The notes under the pieces: generated by a model
Told to the model about the DNA's origin: nothing
Seen by the model: the letters and a program-made list of their open reading frames with translations, nothing else
The model's database searches: none
Translations under genes and position numbers: made by a program
Assembly (NCBI GenBank): GCA_029260395.1
Contig: JAJDDJ010000013.1
Location: forward strand, 372,001 to 436,000
From: Phycisphaerales bacterium
GTDB taxonomy: Bacteria; Planctomycetota; Phycisphaerae; Phycisphaerales; UBA1924
Direction: 5' to 3'
Length of the DNA: 64,000 bases
Shown: piece after piece, positions 17,170-26,273 of the stretch
How positions within the stretch are numbered: the first letter of the stretch is position 1
How the letters are laid out: each line of letters starts with the position of its first letter

Positions 17170-17736
17170 GTGCCCGAGCCGAGCCCCGAACCAACCAGTA
17201 ACGCGACTCCGCCTCCAGCCGAGGCCCCGAGCGGGTGGGCTGTCAGGACGGCGCTGGGCCGGGCCGAGGCTATCGCCGCGTTCAAGACCCGTGCTCGGCG
17301 GGGCAAACTCGCCGAGTTCCGCGAGGGGACGCTTGGTTCGCACGGAGGCGATTTCAGCGTCGAGGCCGCGGCGACGCCCTTCGACTACCGATTGGTCGGA
17401 GAGTTCCGCGACGCGAGCAAAGGCAGCCTGATCGACCTGCGGCTGGTCCGGCTCCGCCGGATGCCGGTGCTCTTTGCGGCGGTGCTCGCGGTGACGATCT
17501 GGCCCGGCGTTTGGCTGACGGACTCGATGCTCGTGACGTACTTCGGCTGGTATAGCCGGTGGACGCAGTCGATGCCGTGGCTCACCTACGCGTGGTACCT
17601 GCCGCTGACCGCTGCCCCACTGCCGTGGATGTGGCGTGGCTTCGTGCGCAAGAGCAGGGCCGAGGCATTGGTCTCGGGCGCTGAGATGGCCCAGGCGATC
17701 GCGCAAGCGGTCGACGGCTCGGTTGGAACGAACTGA
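17170..17736 (+). CDS. Membrane protein of unknown function
   Basis: A product of about 188 residues with a Pro/Glu/Ser-rich N-terminus, a soluble middle (GRAEAIAAFKTRARRGKLAE, then a beta-like segment FDYRLVGEFRDA) and two hydrophobic segments near residues 98-120 and 134-156. The start is uncertain: GTG at 17170 is assumed, but a GTG at 17098 in the same frame is possible. No family recognised. It ends about 45 bases before the terminator of the convergent transporter gene. Confidence 0.6.
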   Translation: MPEPSPEPTSNATPPPAEAPSGWAVRTALGRAEAIAAFKTRARRGKLAEFREGTLGSHGGDFSVEAAATPFDYRLVGEFRDASKGSLIDLRLVRLRRMPVLFAAVLAVTIWPGVWLTDSMLVTYFGWYSRWTQSMPWLTYAWYLPLTAAPLPWMWRGFVRKSRAEALVSGAEMAQAIAQAVDGSVGTN

Positions 17737-17780
17737 CCGAGCGGCATGACAATCAGCCTCCTTTCATAACAAACGATGCA

Positions 17781-17813
17781 AAACAAAAACCGGGCCACGC
17801 GAACGTGGCCCGG
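17781..17813 (-). terminator. Rho-independent terminator of the AGCS symporter gene
   Basis: A perfect 10-bp stem (17790-17799 with 17804-17813, four-base loop) is followed on the minus strand by TTTTTGTTT. It lies about 30 bases beyond the symporter stop codon. Confidence 0.88.
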
Positions 17814-17840
17814 CTCGATACTTCAGTTCAGTCTCGAGGC

Positions 17841-19736
17841 CTACTCGACGTCCTTGCCTTCCATGACATCGGTGATGGGCGCGGGCGTGTGGCCCGGATC
17901 GCCGCCGGCCTTCATGCGGCGGAAGTACTCGTGGTACGCGCGCATCGCTTTGGCGCCGAAGATCCACATGATGGGGATGTTGGCGACGAGCATCACGCCC
18001 AGTCCGAGTGTGGTCCACATATCAAGCTCGGCATCGGTGCCCAGCAGCGGAGCCTTGGAGCCATCGGCCTGCGGGACGATTTTCGTCATGGCCACTGTGG
18101 TCAGGAAGATGAGCAGGCAGTACACGAGCTTGTAGATCATCACAGCGGTCTTGGACGCCTTCTCGCCGTGCGAGCCGAAGAAGTAGTAGATGCCCTGCTC
18201 GCCGTAGTACGACCATGAGATCATAGTGGACAGAGCAAACAACCAGGCCGCGACCGAAACGATGATCTTGCCGAGGCCGGGTGTGGCGCGGTCAAAGGCG
18301 TATGCGGTCATAGATGCTGCGGAATAATCGCCATAGATGCCGACATCAGCTGTGCCATCCTCGTTGGCTCGAATGACGGGTTTCTTCACGGACTCAAGCG
18401 TGCCCCAAGCAGCGGTCCAAGTTCGTGTGCCCACATCGTCCTCGCTGCCCGAGACGCTGCCTGTGATTCTGCGAAGGTCTCGACCTGTGTTGGTGTCTTC
18501 GTCAGCTTCCACGATGAGGAAGACGGTCTCGTCTTCTCGCCAGCCGGCGCGTCCTTCTTCGGTCTGCCTGATGCGGCGAGCATCGTCGGTCATGCGCGGC
18601 AGCACCGGCGTCTGGAGGGTCCACTCGTTCGGCAGCGCGTTGCCCGCGGCATCGGTAGCCTGCACCACACTGACAGTCGAGGCATCGGCGAAGGTGGCTT
18701 CAGAGTCACGGTTGTACGCACCAGTCGAGAGGATCACGAGCGCCGTGAGCGTGCAGACGACGATGGTGTCAATGAATGGCTCAAGGCCAGCGACCACGCC
18801 CTCGCGGACGGGCTCGTCAGTCTTGGCTGCAGAGTGAGCGATCGGGCTCGAACCCTGACCAGCCTCCGAACTGAACAGCGCCCGCTTGACCCCCCACATC
18901 GCGGCGTAGCCGAACGTGCCGCCGAGGAATGCGCCTGTGGCATCGGGGGCTTCGCCGCCGAGGAAGTCCGGTAGGCCGCTCTTGACGATGAGCCCGAGCA
19001 TGGCCGGGATCTGCCCAGCGTGGAGAACGAGCACGTACAGAGCGGCGAGCACGTAGATCACGCACATGAAGGGCACGATCTTGCCCGCGACCGAGCCGAT
19101 GCGCTTGATGCCGCCGATGATGACCATTCCCACGAGCACAGAAAGAATCACACCCGTGACGATCGGATTGACGGCCGGGAAGTAGGTACGGGTGATGTCA
19201 GCAACGTTCCAGGCCTGGAACATGTTGCCGCCGGTGATCGCGGAGATGAGCAGCGTCACGACGAAGATGCCACCGATGATCGTCCCGATCGGGGCGAGGC
19301 CCCACTCCGCGAATCCCTTCTTGACGACGAACATGGGCCCGCCGTGCGGGTTGTCGGGATCGTCGGTGTTGCGATAGAGCATGGACTGCGTGACTTCGGT
19401 CATCTTGAGCGACATCCCAAGCACGCCGATTACCCACATCCAGAGCACAGCGCCCGGTCCGCCAAGCGCTACGGCTACTGCGACTCCACCGATGTTGCCC
19501 AACCCCACCGTCGCTGAAAGCGCCGCCGACAGCGCCTGAAAGTGGTTAATCGCACCGGGGTCGTTCTTGTCGTCGTACTTGCCCCTGACGACGGAGACGC
19601 CGTGTGTAAGGGCCCTGAACTGACCGAAGCCAGACCAGACCGTAAAGACGACGCCCGTGATGAGCAGGGCGTAGACGGTGTAGTTCGAGAACAGCACGCC
19701 GTTGAGCATGTTGATGAAGTCGTTGATTCCGCCCAT
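17841..19736 (-). CDS. Sodium:alanine/glycine symporter (AGCS family) with a large extramembrane insertion
   Basis: Inner-membrane amino-acid importer driven by sodium. The AGCS signature is clear: ALSATVGLGNIGGVAVA near residues 72-88 and GGPGAVLWMW at 92-101, then SSEAGQGSSPIAHSAAK at 289-305 and STMISWSYYGEQ at 503-514. The 631-residue protein is longer than the usual 450-550. The extra length is a polar segment of about 135 residues (about 342-477) between two membrane spans, rich in Asp, Glu, Thr and Ser, and predicted to fold outside the membrane. The ATG at 19736 is the first residue of the homologous protein. A strong terminator follows. Substrate specificity (alanine or glycine) is from the family only. 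Confidence 0.93.
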   Translation of the reverse strand: MGGINDFINMLNGVLFSNYTVYALLITGVVFTVWSGFGQFRALTHGVSVVRGKYDDKNDPGAINHFQALSAALSATVGLGNIGGVAVAVALGGPGAVLWMWVIGVLGMSLKMTEVTQSMLYRNTDDPDNPHGGPMFVVKKGFAEWGLAPIGTIIGGIFVVTLLISAITGGNMFQAWNVADITRTYFPAVNPIVTGVILSVLVGMVIIGGIKRIGSVAGKIVPFMCVIYVLAALYVLVLHAGQIPAMLGLIVKSGLPDFLGGEAPDATGAFLGGTFGYAAMWGVKRALFSSEAGQGSSPIAHSAAKTDEPVREGVVAGLEPFIDTIVVCTLTALVILSTGAYNRDSEATFADASTVSVVQATDAAGNALPNEWTLQTPVLPRMTDDARRIRQTEEGRAGWREDETVFLIVEADEDTNTGRDLRRITGSVSGSEDDVGTRTWTAAWGTLESVKKPVIRANEDGTADVGIYGDYSAASMTAYAFDRATPGLGKIIVSVAAWLFALSTMISWSYYGEQGIYYFFGSHGEKASKTAVMIYKLVYCLLIFLTTVAMTKIVPQADGSKAPLLGTDAELDMWTTLGLGVMLVANIPIMWIFGAKAMRAYHEYFRRMKAGGDPGHTPAPITDVMEGKDVE

Positions 19737-19889
19737 GGGTATATCTGGTCCTGATGGCGAGGAGGTGAACCACCGCCGGGGGCCTTGACCTCCGGCACGA
19801 ATCGGGATCATCGCCGAAACGGGCCAAGAATGCAACGTGGGGCCTCGCGACGGGCTAGCCGGCCCACAGCACGGCTAATCTGAGAGGCA

Positions 19890-20657
19890 ATGTGGAGCCT
19901 CGATGAACTGGCCGACGCCCTCACCCAAGCTCTTGCGGATCGCGAAGCTGAGTTGGCGGTTGAACAGACATTCTCGGGACTGGACTCGCTGAGCGAGGTC
20001 GATCTGCACGCGGTTCTCGCCGACGGGATGGCCCGAGGGGGCTGGAGCGTGCTGCGTGAGGCCCCATTCCCTAGCCAGATTGAATCAGAACGATCCCGCC
20101 GTGGCGAGTCCGAGCAAGCGGCCGCCCTTCGGCGCGAGCGAGAGCGGTGCGATCTGGTCGTGCTGCCCGAGGGGGCTGGCGGCCTCGCCGACCCGCGGGA
20201 CCGTTTCGCGGACGATCTGGAGCGGCAGGCCAGCCTGTTCGCCTCGACCGAGCCGGAGCCCGAGCCTTCCGGAGCAGCCGGTGGCAACGCAGAGCCGCAA
20301 GACGCATGGTGGCTCGAGTTCAAGGCCGCTGGACAGTTCCGCGTCGTGGACGGGTACGCCGGGGCAGACAAGTCTTACAGCTCGTTCGTGTCGGGCGTGC
20401 TGCGTGACGCGAAGAAGCTCAACGCCGACCCGATGATCGAGCGCAGCGCGTGCGGGCTGGTGCTATTCACGGCCGAACACGAGGTGGCCGAGCACGATCT
20501 GGCGGCGCTGATGCACCGTTTGCTCGACAAGGACGCACCTATCCGCGAGCAGGTTGTTCGCCATCAGCCGATCGCTGACCGCATCGGCAACTCTTGGTGC
20601 TCGCTGGCGCTCATGCGGGTGCGCAACGATGCCGCCTTGGATCGGGGGCTGGTATAG
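19890..20657 (+). CDS. Uncharacterised protein with a PD-(D/E)XK-like core
   Basis: A 255-residue protein without signal peptide or membrane segment. A helical N-terminus with SEVDLHAVLADGM is followed by a strand GWSVLREAPFP, an acidic/basic helix (residues 65-85), then RCDLVVLPEG and, after a low-complexity Glu/Pro/Ala stretch, WWLEFKAAGQF. The order Glu, Asp-x-Val-Val, Leu-Glu-Phe-Lys is the spacing of a PD-(D/E)XK nuclease active site, so a nuclease or nuclease-like fold is possible. This is inference. It has its own orientation, with divergent and convergent neighbours. Confidence 0.6.
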   Translation: MWSLDELADALTQALADREAELAVEQTFSGLDSLSEVDLHAVLADGMARGGWSVLREAPFPSQIESERSRRGESEQAAALRRERERCDLVVLPEGAGGLADPRDRFADDLERQASLFASTEPEPEPSGAAGGNAEPQDAWWLEFKAAGQFRVVDGYAGADKSYSSFVSGVLRDAKKLNADPMIERSACGLVLFTAEHEVAEHDLAALMHRLLDKDAPIREQVVRHQPIADRIGNSWCSLALMRVRNDAALDRGLV

Positions 20658-20666
20658 CACGCCGAG

Positions 20667-22022
20667 TCAGTTGCAGGGCCCGATCAATCCGAGCAGGGCG
20701 AGGAAGTCGCCGAAGCTGATCATGCCATCACCGCCGAGCGTCCCGAAGTCGTCGGCGATATCTCCGGTGCAGCCGGGCATTCCTCCCGGACAGGGCCCGA
20801 TGAGGCCGAGCAGCGCAAGGAAGTCACCAAAGCTGATCATGCCATCACCGCCGAGCGTCCCGAAGTCGTCGGCGATGTCGCCGGGGCACGCCGACCCGGG
20901 CCAAGATGCCACGTCGTTGGCACCGATGCCGCCTGTCAGCAATGGTGAGTTCGGGCCGGGCGTGAGCTGACCGGTCATCGCGTCGATGCCGAAGGCGTAG
21001 GCCCCCTGGATGCCGTCGAGCGCGGTGGAGTTGTCGAGCGCGAAGAGCACACCATCGAGCGAGTCCATGCCCTGCAGCGTGCCCTGAAGCCCGACATCAA
21101 AGCTCTGACCGAGGCTGGTGGCTTCACCAGTGCTCGGATCGAGCGAGAACACCCGGATGGTCGCGTCCGTACCGTGCGAGACGAACAGCAGCGAGCCGTC
21201 GGTCGAGAACGCGAAGCCCTTGGGCGACTGTCCCGGTGAGGTGAACGGGCTGCCGGGGACTTCGATGAGGTTGTTGTTCTCAGAATCAAAGAAGAAGCCG
21301 CTGAATGCGCGGCCTCCCGAGCTAATCCCGCCCGCGGCATAGAGGAACTGGCCGTCGGGACTGAACTCGATCGCGACACCGTAAACCGGAATAGGGATCG
21401 TGTTGACGAGTGTCGCATTGCTGCCCGAGATGCTCCAAAGACGCACGGTGAATCCGAACGAGTCGTTGGTCGCGATCCATTCGCCGCTCGGATGGACAGC
21501 CACCGAGGTCAGGAAATCGCCTGCTGCATCGGAGTCCGCGAGCGTGAGCGTCTGAAGGCCCGCATTAAACTCATAGAGCCGCAACTCGTTGACACCGCCG
21601 AGATTGGTAACCGCGGTTGCGAGCAGGCCATCGGTGACCCAGTCGAGGTCAAGTCCCGCTTGCGGCAGGGTGAGACTCGTAACGATGCTCAGCGTGCCGT
21701 CGGCGGCGACCTCGTAGATGGTGTAATCCTCGGGCAGTTGGCCCGAGGCGTGCGTGGTGGCCAGGTAGCGGCCGCTGGGCGAGCGCGAAATGGCGTAGGC
21801 GTTGCACGCAGGGCACGGCTGGCTGGTGCTGGTGCGTGAACCGGTCACCACGCGGTCGACGAGGGTCAGCGAGCCGTCGGGGTTGTACCGCATCGACGAG
21901 ACGCTGCCCTCAAGGTTGCCGTTGTTGGCCACGAAGATCATGGGGTCGGTGCTCTGGGCCGCGGCCGAAGCGGCGGCCATCGCGACGGTCGTGGCAAGGG
22001 TGGTTGTGAAGCTCGCTCTCAT
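20667..22022 (-). CDS. Secreted beta-propeller (lactonase-like) protein with paired C-terminal modules
   Basis: A 451-residue exported protein. A signal peptide ends near AAAQS (residue 23). Residues 25-370 form repeated blades of the YncE/lactonase propeller type, visible as GSLTLVDRVV, SPSGRYLAT, HPSGEWIAT, SPDGQFLYAA and STDGSLLFVS. The last 80 residues are two near-identical Cys-bounded modules with GDIADDFG and FGDFLALLGLIGPC. It may bind or hydrolyse a ligand outside the cell; no catalytic residue can be assigned. An AAGGA site precedes the ATG at 22022. It is the last of four co-oriented module proteins. Confidence 0.85.
   Translation of the reverse strand: MRASFTTTLATTVAMAAASAAAQSTDPMIFVANNGNLEGSVSSMRYNPDGSLTLVDRVVTGSRTSTSQPCPACNAYAISRSPSGRYLATTHASGQLPEDYTIYEVAADGTLSIVTSLTLPQAGLDLDWVTDGLLATAVTNLGGVNELRLYEFNAGLQTLTLADSDAAGDFLTSVAVHPSGEWIATNDSFGFTVRLWSISGSNATLVNTIPIPVYGVAIEFSPDGQFLYAAGGISSGGRAFSGFFFDSENNNLIEVPGSPFTSPGQSPKGFAFSTDGSLLFVSHGTDATIRVFSLDPSTGEATSLGQSFDVGLQGTLQGMDSLDGVLFALDNSTALDGIQGAYAFGIDAMTGQLTPGPNSPLLTGGIGANDVASWPGSACPGDIADDFGTLGGDGMISFGDFLALLGLIGPCPGGMPGCTGDIADDFGTLGGDGMISFGDFLALLGLIGPCN
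20670..20890 (-). repeat. Two tandem dockerin-like modules (protein at 20667-22022)
   Basis: Two 33-residue Cys-to-Cys modules joined by a PGGMPG linker. Each contains GDIADDFGTLGGDGMISF and DFLALLGLIGPC. They are the C-terminus of the beta-propeller protein and are nearly identical to each other and to modules in four other proteins of this window. Confidence 0.85.
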
Positions 22023-22045
22023 TGTTGCGTTCCTTTCCTTCGAGA

Positions 22046-23593
22046 TTACGCGCACGGCCCGAGAAGGCCGAGCAGGGCGAGGAAGTCTCCGAAGCTCACC
22101 ATGCCATCTGCGCCGAGCGTGCCGAAGTCGTCGGCGATGTCGCCTGTGCAACCGGGCGTGCCGCCGGGACAGGGACCGATGAGTCCGAGCAGCGCGAGGA
22201 AGTCGCCGAAGCTGACCATGCCGTCGCCGCCGGGGTTGCCGAAGTCGTCGGCGATGTCGCCGGGACACGCCGGAGCCTGCGCGAAGAACACGCGGATGGA
22301 AGTATCGCCCGAGTACCCAAGGGCAAGGTCGGGCCTGCCATCGTTGTTCAGATCACCGATGGCCAGCGAGTTGCCAACCTCCGACGCATCGAATGTCCAC
22401 GCGGGCACATCGTCAAGGATGCCTTCGCGGTTGAGGTAGATGTGCGCCCGGCCGCCGCCGAAATGGATCTCGGCAAGGTCGAGATCGCCATCGCCGTCAA
22501 CATCGAACACCCGTGTCTCCTGCGCGCTGTCAAAGGTCGGCGTGGTCGTGTCAACGAGCGTCAACTCAGGTGCGGTAATGTCGTACAGCCGGCCCATATC
22601 GCTCGATGAGTTGTAGAAGATTTCGAGATCGCTGTCGCCATCGAGGCTGGCGAACACCGCGTTACGGTCGAGCGTCTCGTTCCCGGCGGTCTGGGGCACC
22701 TGGATCGAAGGCAGGCTCTCGGGCGTGCCTGTGCCGTTGTTGAGGTATATCCCGCTCTTGAAGTTGGCCCATCTGGCAACGCCTAGGTCGGCGAACCCGT
22801 CGTTGTTGATGTCAGCCGCATCTATACCGTTTTGCACCGCTGTGTCGGCGGAGATCCAGCTCGGGCTGGATTCGAGCGTCGAGCCGTTGCCACGAAGAAG
22901 AAAGACCGGACGGAACGGGTCCGGGCTCAGCCCCTGGTTGGTCGTGGCGAGATCGAGGTCGTTGTCGTTGTCGATGTCCACGAGCACGCCCGCGGTGCCC
23001 CACGCGCTGGGGCTCGTAGACGAGACGTAGCCCGCAGTCGTCGACGGCCCGCTCGCGCCGCCGAAGTAGACACGGACGTTGTCGCTGCGGACGCCCCCGC
23101 CGTGGATCGTGACGATGTCGGGGAACGTGTCGCCGTTGATGTCGCCGATGAGCGCATCGCCGGTATGGATCGCGTCATCGCTGAGCCAGCCGGGCGTGAG
23201 GTCTATGCCAGACCCGTTGCCGAAATAGACCTGGTCTTGAAACTCGGTGTACGGCGGGAAGCTGTTGGAGACGTACACCGCCGCGAGCAGGTCGTTGAAC
23301 CCGTCGCCGTTGAGGTCCGCGATCTGCAGGCTGCCGACCTGCCGCCTGAGCAGCACCTCTTGATCGGGCACGAGGCCGTACGGCACCACATCGCCCGCCT
23401 TGGTCCCGCCGGAGGATGAGCTGGTTTCGGGTACCGCCCGGAGATGACCGTCTTCCGAAATCTCAAAGGCTCGGCCTCTGTCAGCGCCCGCGTCGGGATC
23501 GTGCCAATGGGGTGCGGCGCTTGCGGAGATCGCCATCCCGCTGGCGCAGAGAACAGCGAAAGGGCGGAATCGGCTGGGGCGTGCTATCGGCAT
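22046..23593 (-). CDS. Secreted FG-GAP/VCBS repeat protein with paired C-terminal modules
   Basis: A 515-residue exported protein. The signal peptide covers about residues 1-27. Residues 85-430 are integrin-like FG-GAP/VCBS repeats, each with a calcium-binding loop: IADLNGDGFNDLL, IGDINGDTFPDIV, LVDIDNDNDLDLA, AADINNDGFADLG, FDVDGDGDLDLAEI and IGDLNNDGRPDLALG. Such repeats form a beta-propeller that binds calcium. The C-terminus is the Cys-bounded double module. The ATG at 23593 follows a GGAGG site. It ends 24 bases upstream of the start of the propeller gene, so the two may be co-transcribed. Confidence 0.88.
   Translation of the reverse strand: MPIARPSRFRPFAVLCASGMAISASAAPHWHDPDAGADRGRAFEISEDGHLRAVPETSSSSGGTKAGDVVPYGLVPDQEVLLRRQVGSLQIADLNGDGFNDLLAAVYVSNSFPPYTEFQDQVYFGNGSGIDLTPGWLSDDAIHTGDALIGDINGDTFPDIVTIHGGGVRSDNVRVYFGGASGPSTTAGYVSSTSPSAWGTAGVLVDIDNDNDLDLATTNQGLSPDPFRPVFLLRGNGSTLESSPSWISADTAVQNGIDAADINNDGFADLGVARWANFKSGIYLNNGTGTPESLPSIQVPQTAGNETLDRNAVFASLDGDSDLEIFYNSSSDMGRLYDITAPELTLVDTTTPTFDSAQETRVFDVDGDGDLDLAEIHFGGGRAHIYLNREGILDDVPAWTFDASEVGNSLAIGDLNNDGRPDLALGYSGDTSIRVFFAQAPACPGDIADDFGNPGGDGMVSFGDFLALLGLIGPCPGGTPGCTGDIADDFGTLGADGMVSFGDFLALLGLLGPCA
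22049..22268 (-). repeat. Two tandem dockerin-like modules (protein at 22046-23593)
   Basis: The first module has FGNPGGDGMVSF, the second FGTLGADGMVSF, each followed by DFLALLGL(I/L)GPC. The linker is PGGTPG. The two differ at only a few residues. Confidence 0.85.
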
Positions 23594-23721
23594 CTCTCAG
23601 AATCCTCCGGGTTTGGGCCTATTGGGCCGGACGGGTGGCCGCGACCACGCCCAGCCTACCCGAAGCAGCCCCTCAATCCAAGAGCGATAAGGCCAACGGC
23701 CAACGAGCCCCTCGGTGCACG

Positions 23722-23760
23722 CAAACGGGCCGCCCCCTTCCTTGTGATGGGAGCGGCCCG
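23722..23760 (-). terminator. Hairpin terminator after the 23791-25971 gene
   Basis: An 8-bp stem (23726-23733 with 23753-23760) lies just past the stop codon on the minus strand, followed by a short T run. A closely similar hairpin follows the module protein at 52823-53878, suggesting that the 3' ends of these genes were copied together. Confidence 0.6.
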
Positions 23761-23790
23761 CGAGATGAACAGGGTCTATCAGCCTTCGGA

Positions 23791-25971
23791 TTACGGGCAG
23801 GGCCCAATCAAACCGAGCAGGGCCAGGAAGTCACCGAAGCTGACCATGCCATCGCCGCCGGGGTTGCCGAAGTCGTCCGCGATATCGCCAACGCAGCCGG
23901 GAGTGCCGCCGGGGCAGGGTCCGATGAGGCCGAGCAGGGCCAGGAAGTCGCCGAAGCTGACCATGCCGTCGCCGCCGGGGTTGCCGAAGTCATCCGCGAT
24001 GTCGCCGGGGCAAGCGGGGCCAGCCGGTCCGGTGATGAACCGGATCTTGACAGACTGGTTCAGCGCCGTGGTAATTCCGACGATGTCCACCGCGTCGATC
24101 AGAAGGCTGTCGGCCGTGAAGGAGAGGTCGCTGTCGTCGATGTTGCTCCAGCCGGCGCCGGTGGCGCTGATGACGGTGGCGCCGGTGATCACCTGGCTCG
24201 GGTCGTTGAGCTCGAGGTCGAGGAACTCCCACATCTGGCCGGGCTGCCACGTGCCACCCGCGAAGACGCAGTTGATGCTTAGCGTGTTGTCGGGCTCGAT
24301 GTCGTACGTGGTGTGCCCCTCGAAGTTGCCGATGGCATCGGGTCCGACGAGCGCGGTGTCGTTGCGGGTCTGCCGCAGAGCGGCGTTGTAGTAGTAGTTG
24401 GCGATGTAGTCGTCGCCGATGAAGTTGACCGCCGGACCGGGGATCACCCGCACGGTGATGCCCTGGTCGAGCGCAGGGACGATGCCCGCGATCTCTGAGG
24501 CATCGATGAAGACGCTGTTACCGGTGAAACTGATGTCGGAGAGATCGATCTGATCCCAGCCGTTACCGGTCGCGCGGAGAATGTTCACGCCAACAATCTT
24601 CTGGCCGGGCACATCGAAGTCAAGATCACGGAACTCGAACTGGATGCCCGTGGTCCAAGATCCGCTCGAGAATGACGACTCCACGTTGATGGTGTTCGCC
24701 TCGAGGTCGTAGGGGAGCGAGGCCGCGTTGGACCACGTGCCGTCTGCATCCGGCCCGACGAGCGCCGTGTCGTTGTTGCTCGTGAACAACGAATTGTTGA
24801 TGTAAAGGTCCGCGATGTAGTCGTCGCCGATCAGGCTCGGCCCGGCGTTGATGGCCATCGCCGTGTACCCGTTGGCCAAATCGGCGATCTGCGTGCCCGC
24901 GCCGGTGCCCAGGTTGATGCGGTACGTCTCGCCGTTGGAGTTCACGCCCCACATCCGCCCGCTCGAATCTGCGGAAGCACCTAGGTAGCTGCCGCTAAAG
25001 CCCAGCGGTCCGACGGTCGCCGCGACACCGGTCGCGGTGTTGATCAGCACAAGGTTGTTGTCCGGGGTGTCGGCGATGCCGTAAAGACGGGTGCCGATCG
25101 AGGCGAGTCCGGCGACGCTCTGGCCGAGGTTGCCTATCAGGTTGACAGAGCCTGTGTTGGGGTTGATCTCGTAGAAATTCTCGGAGGCCTCGGACGCGCC
25201 GTACAGCCGGCCGTTGTGGAACGCGAGGCCGAAGCCGAACTCACCGACTAGGCCGCTGTTGCCGACGGTCACGGTTGAACCTGTCGCGGGGTTGATCCGC
25301 AGCAGATCGCCGGAGTTCGTATAGCCGAAGAGCCTGGAACCACTCGCATCGAACGTCATACCCAGAACGGTTTGGCCCACATTGCCCACGAGCGTCTCGG
25401 TGCCTTGAGCCAAGTCGATCCGGTAGAGATCGGTGCCGCCGAACCCATCGACCGCGTAGGCGGGCGCTGGCTGCACGATCTCAACGCGGACGCGAGCGAA
25501 CGAGTAGCCGCCGCCGTCGTGGTTGCTCGTCGTGAGCGCGATGGGCGCGCCTCCAGCGAACGTTCTCGTGGTCTCTGTGAACGGGAACGTCGATACCGGT
25601 ATGGTCGTGTTGTCCGCCGAGACCGCGGTGCCCTGCGTCAGCGTGAACAGGTCGAGGTTGTCCTGGTTGCCGAGTTCGTACTCGACCAGCCGCACGGCCT
25701 CGCTAAACGTCCAGTCCACGGTTGGAGCGAACCCGCCGTCGATGAACAGCCCGCCGAGCGTGTAGCCAAAGGTATTGTCGCCAAAGATCACGTTGTCGCG
25801 CGGATTGTCGATGGTCAGGCTCAGGCCGGTGGTCGGGTCGGTGAACGTGTCGGTCGTCAGGCCGGTGGCTCCCGATGCTGGGAACACGAAGTCAACCACC
25901 TGGGCGGAGGTCGCCGAGCAAGCGGCGGCTATGAGCATGGCGGGAACAAGCTTGTTCATTTTCTTCTGCAT
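23791..25971 (-). CDS. Large secreted mosaic protein with internal repeat and paired C-terminal modules
   Basis: A 726-residue exported protein with a signal peptide ending near SATSAQ (residue 23). Residues 24-160 resemble a beta-sandwich; residues 165-375 are propeller-like repeats (YRIDLAQGTETLVGNVGQ, LRINPATGSTVTVGN, YEINPNTGSVNLIGN, VLINTATGVAATVG). Residues 385-520 and 525-660 are two copies of one unit, each opening with IGDDYIA and containing NDTALVGPDA. The C-terminus carries the double module. The start is the ATG at 25971, or 25959 four codons in. Function unknown; adhesion or extracellular binding is inferred. Confidence 0.85.
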   Translation of the reverse strand: MQKKMNKLVPAMLIAAACSATSAQVVDFVFPASGATGLTTDTFTDPTTGLSLTIDNPRDNVIFGDNTFGYTLGGLFIDGGFAPTVDWTFSEAVRLVEYELGNQDNLDLFTLTQGTAVSADNTTIPVSTFPFTETTRTFAGGAPIALTTSNHDGGGYSFARVRVEIVQPAPAYAVDGFGGTDLYRIDLAQGTETLVGNVGQTVLGMTFDASGSRLFGYTNSGDLLRINPATGSTVTVGNSGLVGEFGFGLAFHNGRLYGASEASENFYEINPNTGSVNLIGNLGQSVAGLASIGTRLYGIADTPDNNLVLINTATGVAATVGPLGFSGSYLGASADSSGRMWGVNSNGETYRINLGTGAGTQIADLANGYTAMAINAGPSLIGDDYIADLYINNSLFTSNNDTALVGPDADGTWSNAASLPYDLEANTINVESSFSSGSWTTGIQFEFRDLDFDVPGQKIVGVNILRATGNGWDQIDLSDISFTGNSVFIDASEIAGIVPALDQGITVRVIPGPAVNFIGDDYIANYYYNAALRQTRNDTALVGPDAIGNFEGHTTYDIEPDNTLSINCVFAGGTWQPGQMWEFLDLELNDPSQVITGATVISATGAGWSNIDDSDLSFTADSLLIDAVDIVGITTALNQSVKIRFITGPAGPACPGDIADDFGNPGGDGMVSFGDFLALLGLIGPCPGGTPGCVGDIADDFGNPGGDGMVSFGDFLALLGLIGPCP
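23794..24012 (-). repeat. Two tandem dockerin-like modules (protein at 23791-25971)
   Basis: Two 33-residue modules, both with FGNPGGDGMVSF and DFLALLGLIGPC, joined by PGGTPG. They are almost identical to each other in protein and DNA, which implies recent duplication or gene conversion. Confidence 0.85.
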
Positions 25972-26273
25972 CTCTCAGATCCTTTCACGAGTGCCACTTG
26001 CCCGCCAGGCAGCGTGCCGAAGACGATGGTGCGAGCGGCTTGAAGCGTTGGCAGTGTAACGGAATCGGACTTCGATCGAGGCCGTTGGCAGGATCGCAAA
26101 CGCCGCTCAAACGATCTATCAGGGCCGATAACAGCAGATGCGGTTCGTTTCATGCCCCACATCGTCAGCCCCATCCGCCGCGTAACCGCACAGACCGGCA
26201 TCGCCGGAATCAGCGAAGGCGTGCGGTCTGCGAGCGAGGCGATCGCGTTTCGGCTCCGTCGCCTCTGGCCCGC
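25972..26273 (-). other. Intergenic region between two module-protein genes
   Basis: 302 bases with no supported gene. Short frames here have no homologous character. It must hold the promoter of the 23791-25971 gene near 25972-26050 and any terminator of the 26274-27077 gene, but I see no convincing hexamer pair or T-tailed hairpin. Confidence 0.5.

Noticed and set aside
16558-17706. 382-residue version of the tail-anchored gene
   Set aside because: The first 210 residues lie opposite the 17170-17736 gene and lack coding character; only the part from 17076 is kept.
19737-19889. Glycine riboswitch upstream of the AGCS symporter
   Set aside because: The leader lacks the conserved glycine-aptamer core; only a GGAGGT/ACCTCC inverted pair is visible.
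20670-24012. Repeated 100-bp units that could pass for a CRISPR or transposon repeat
   Set aside because: They are coding: in-frame tandem protein modules at gene ends, without spacers or inverted terminal repeats.
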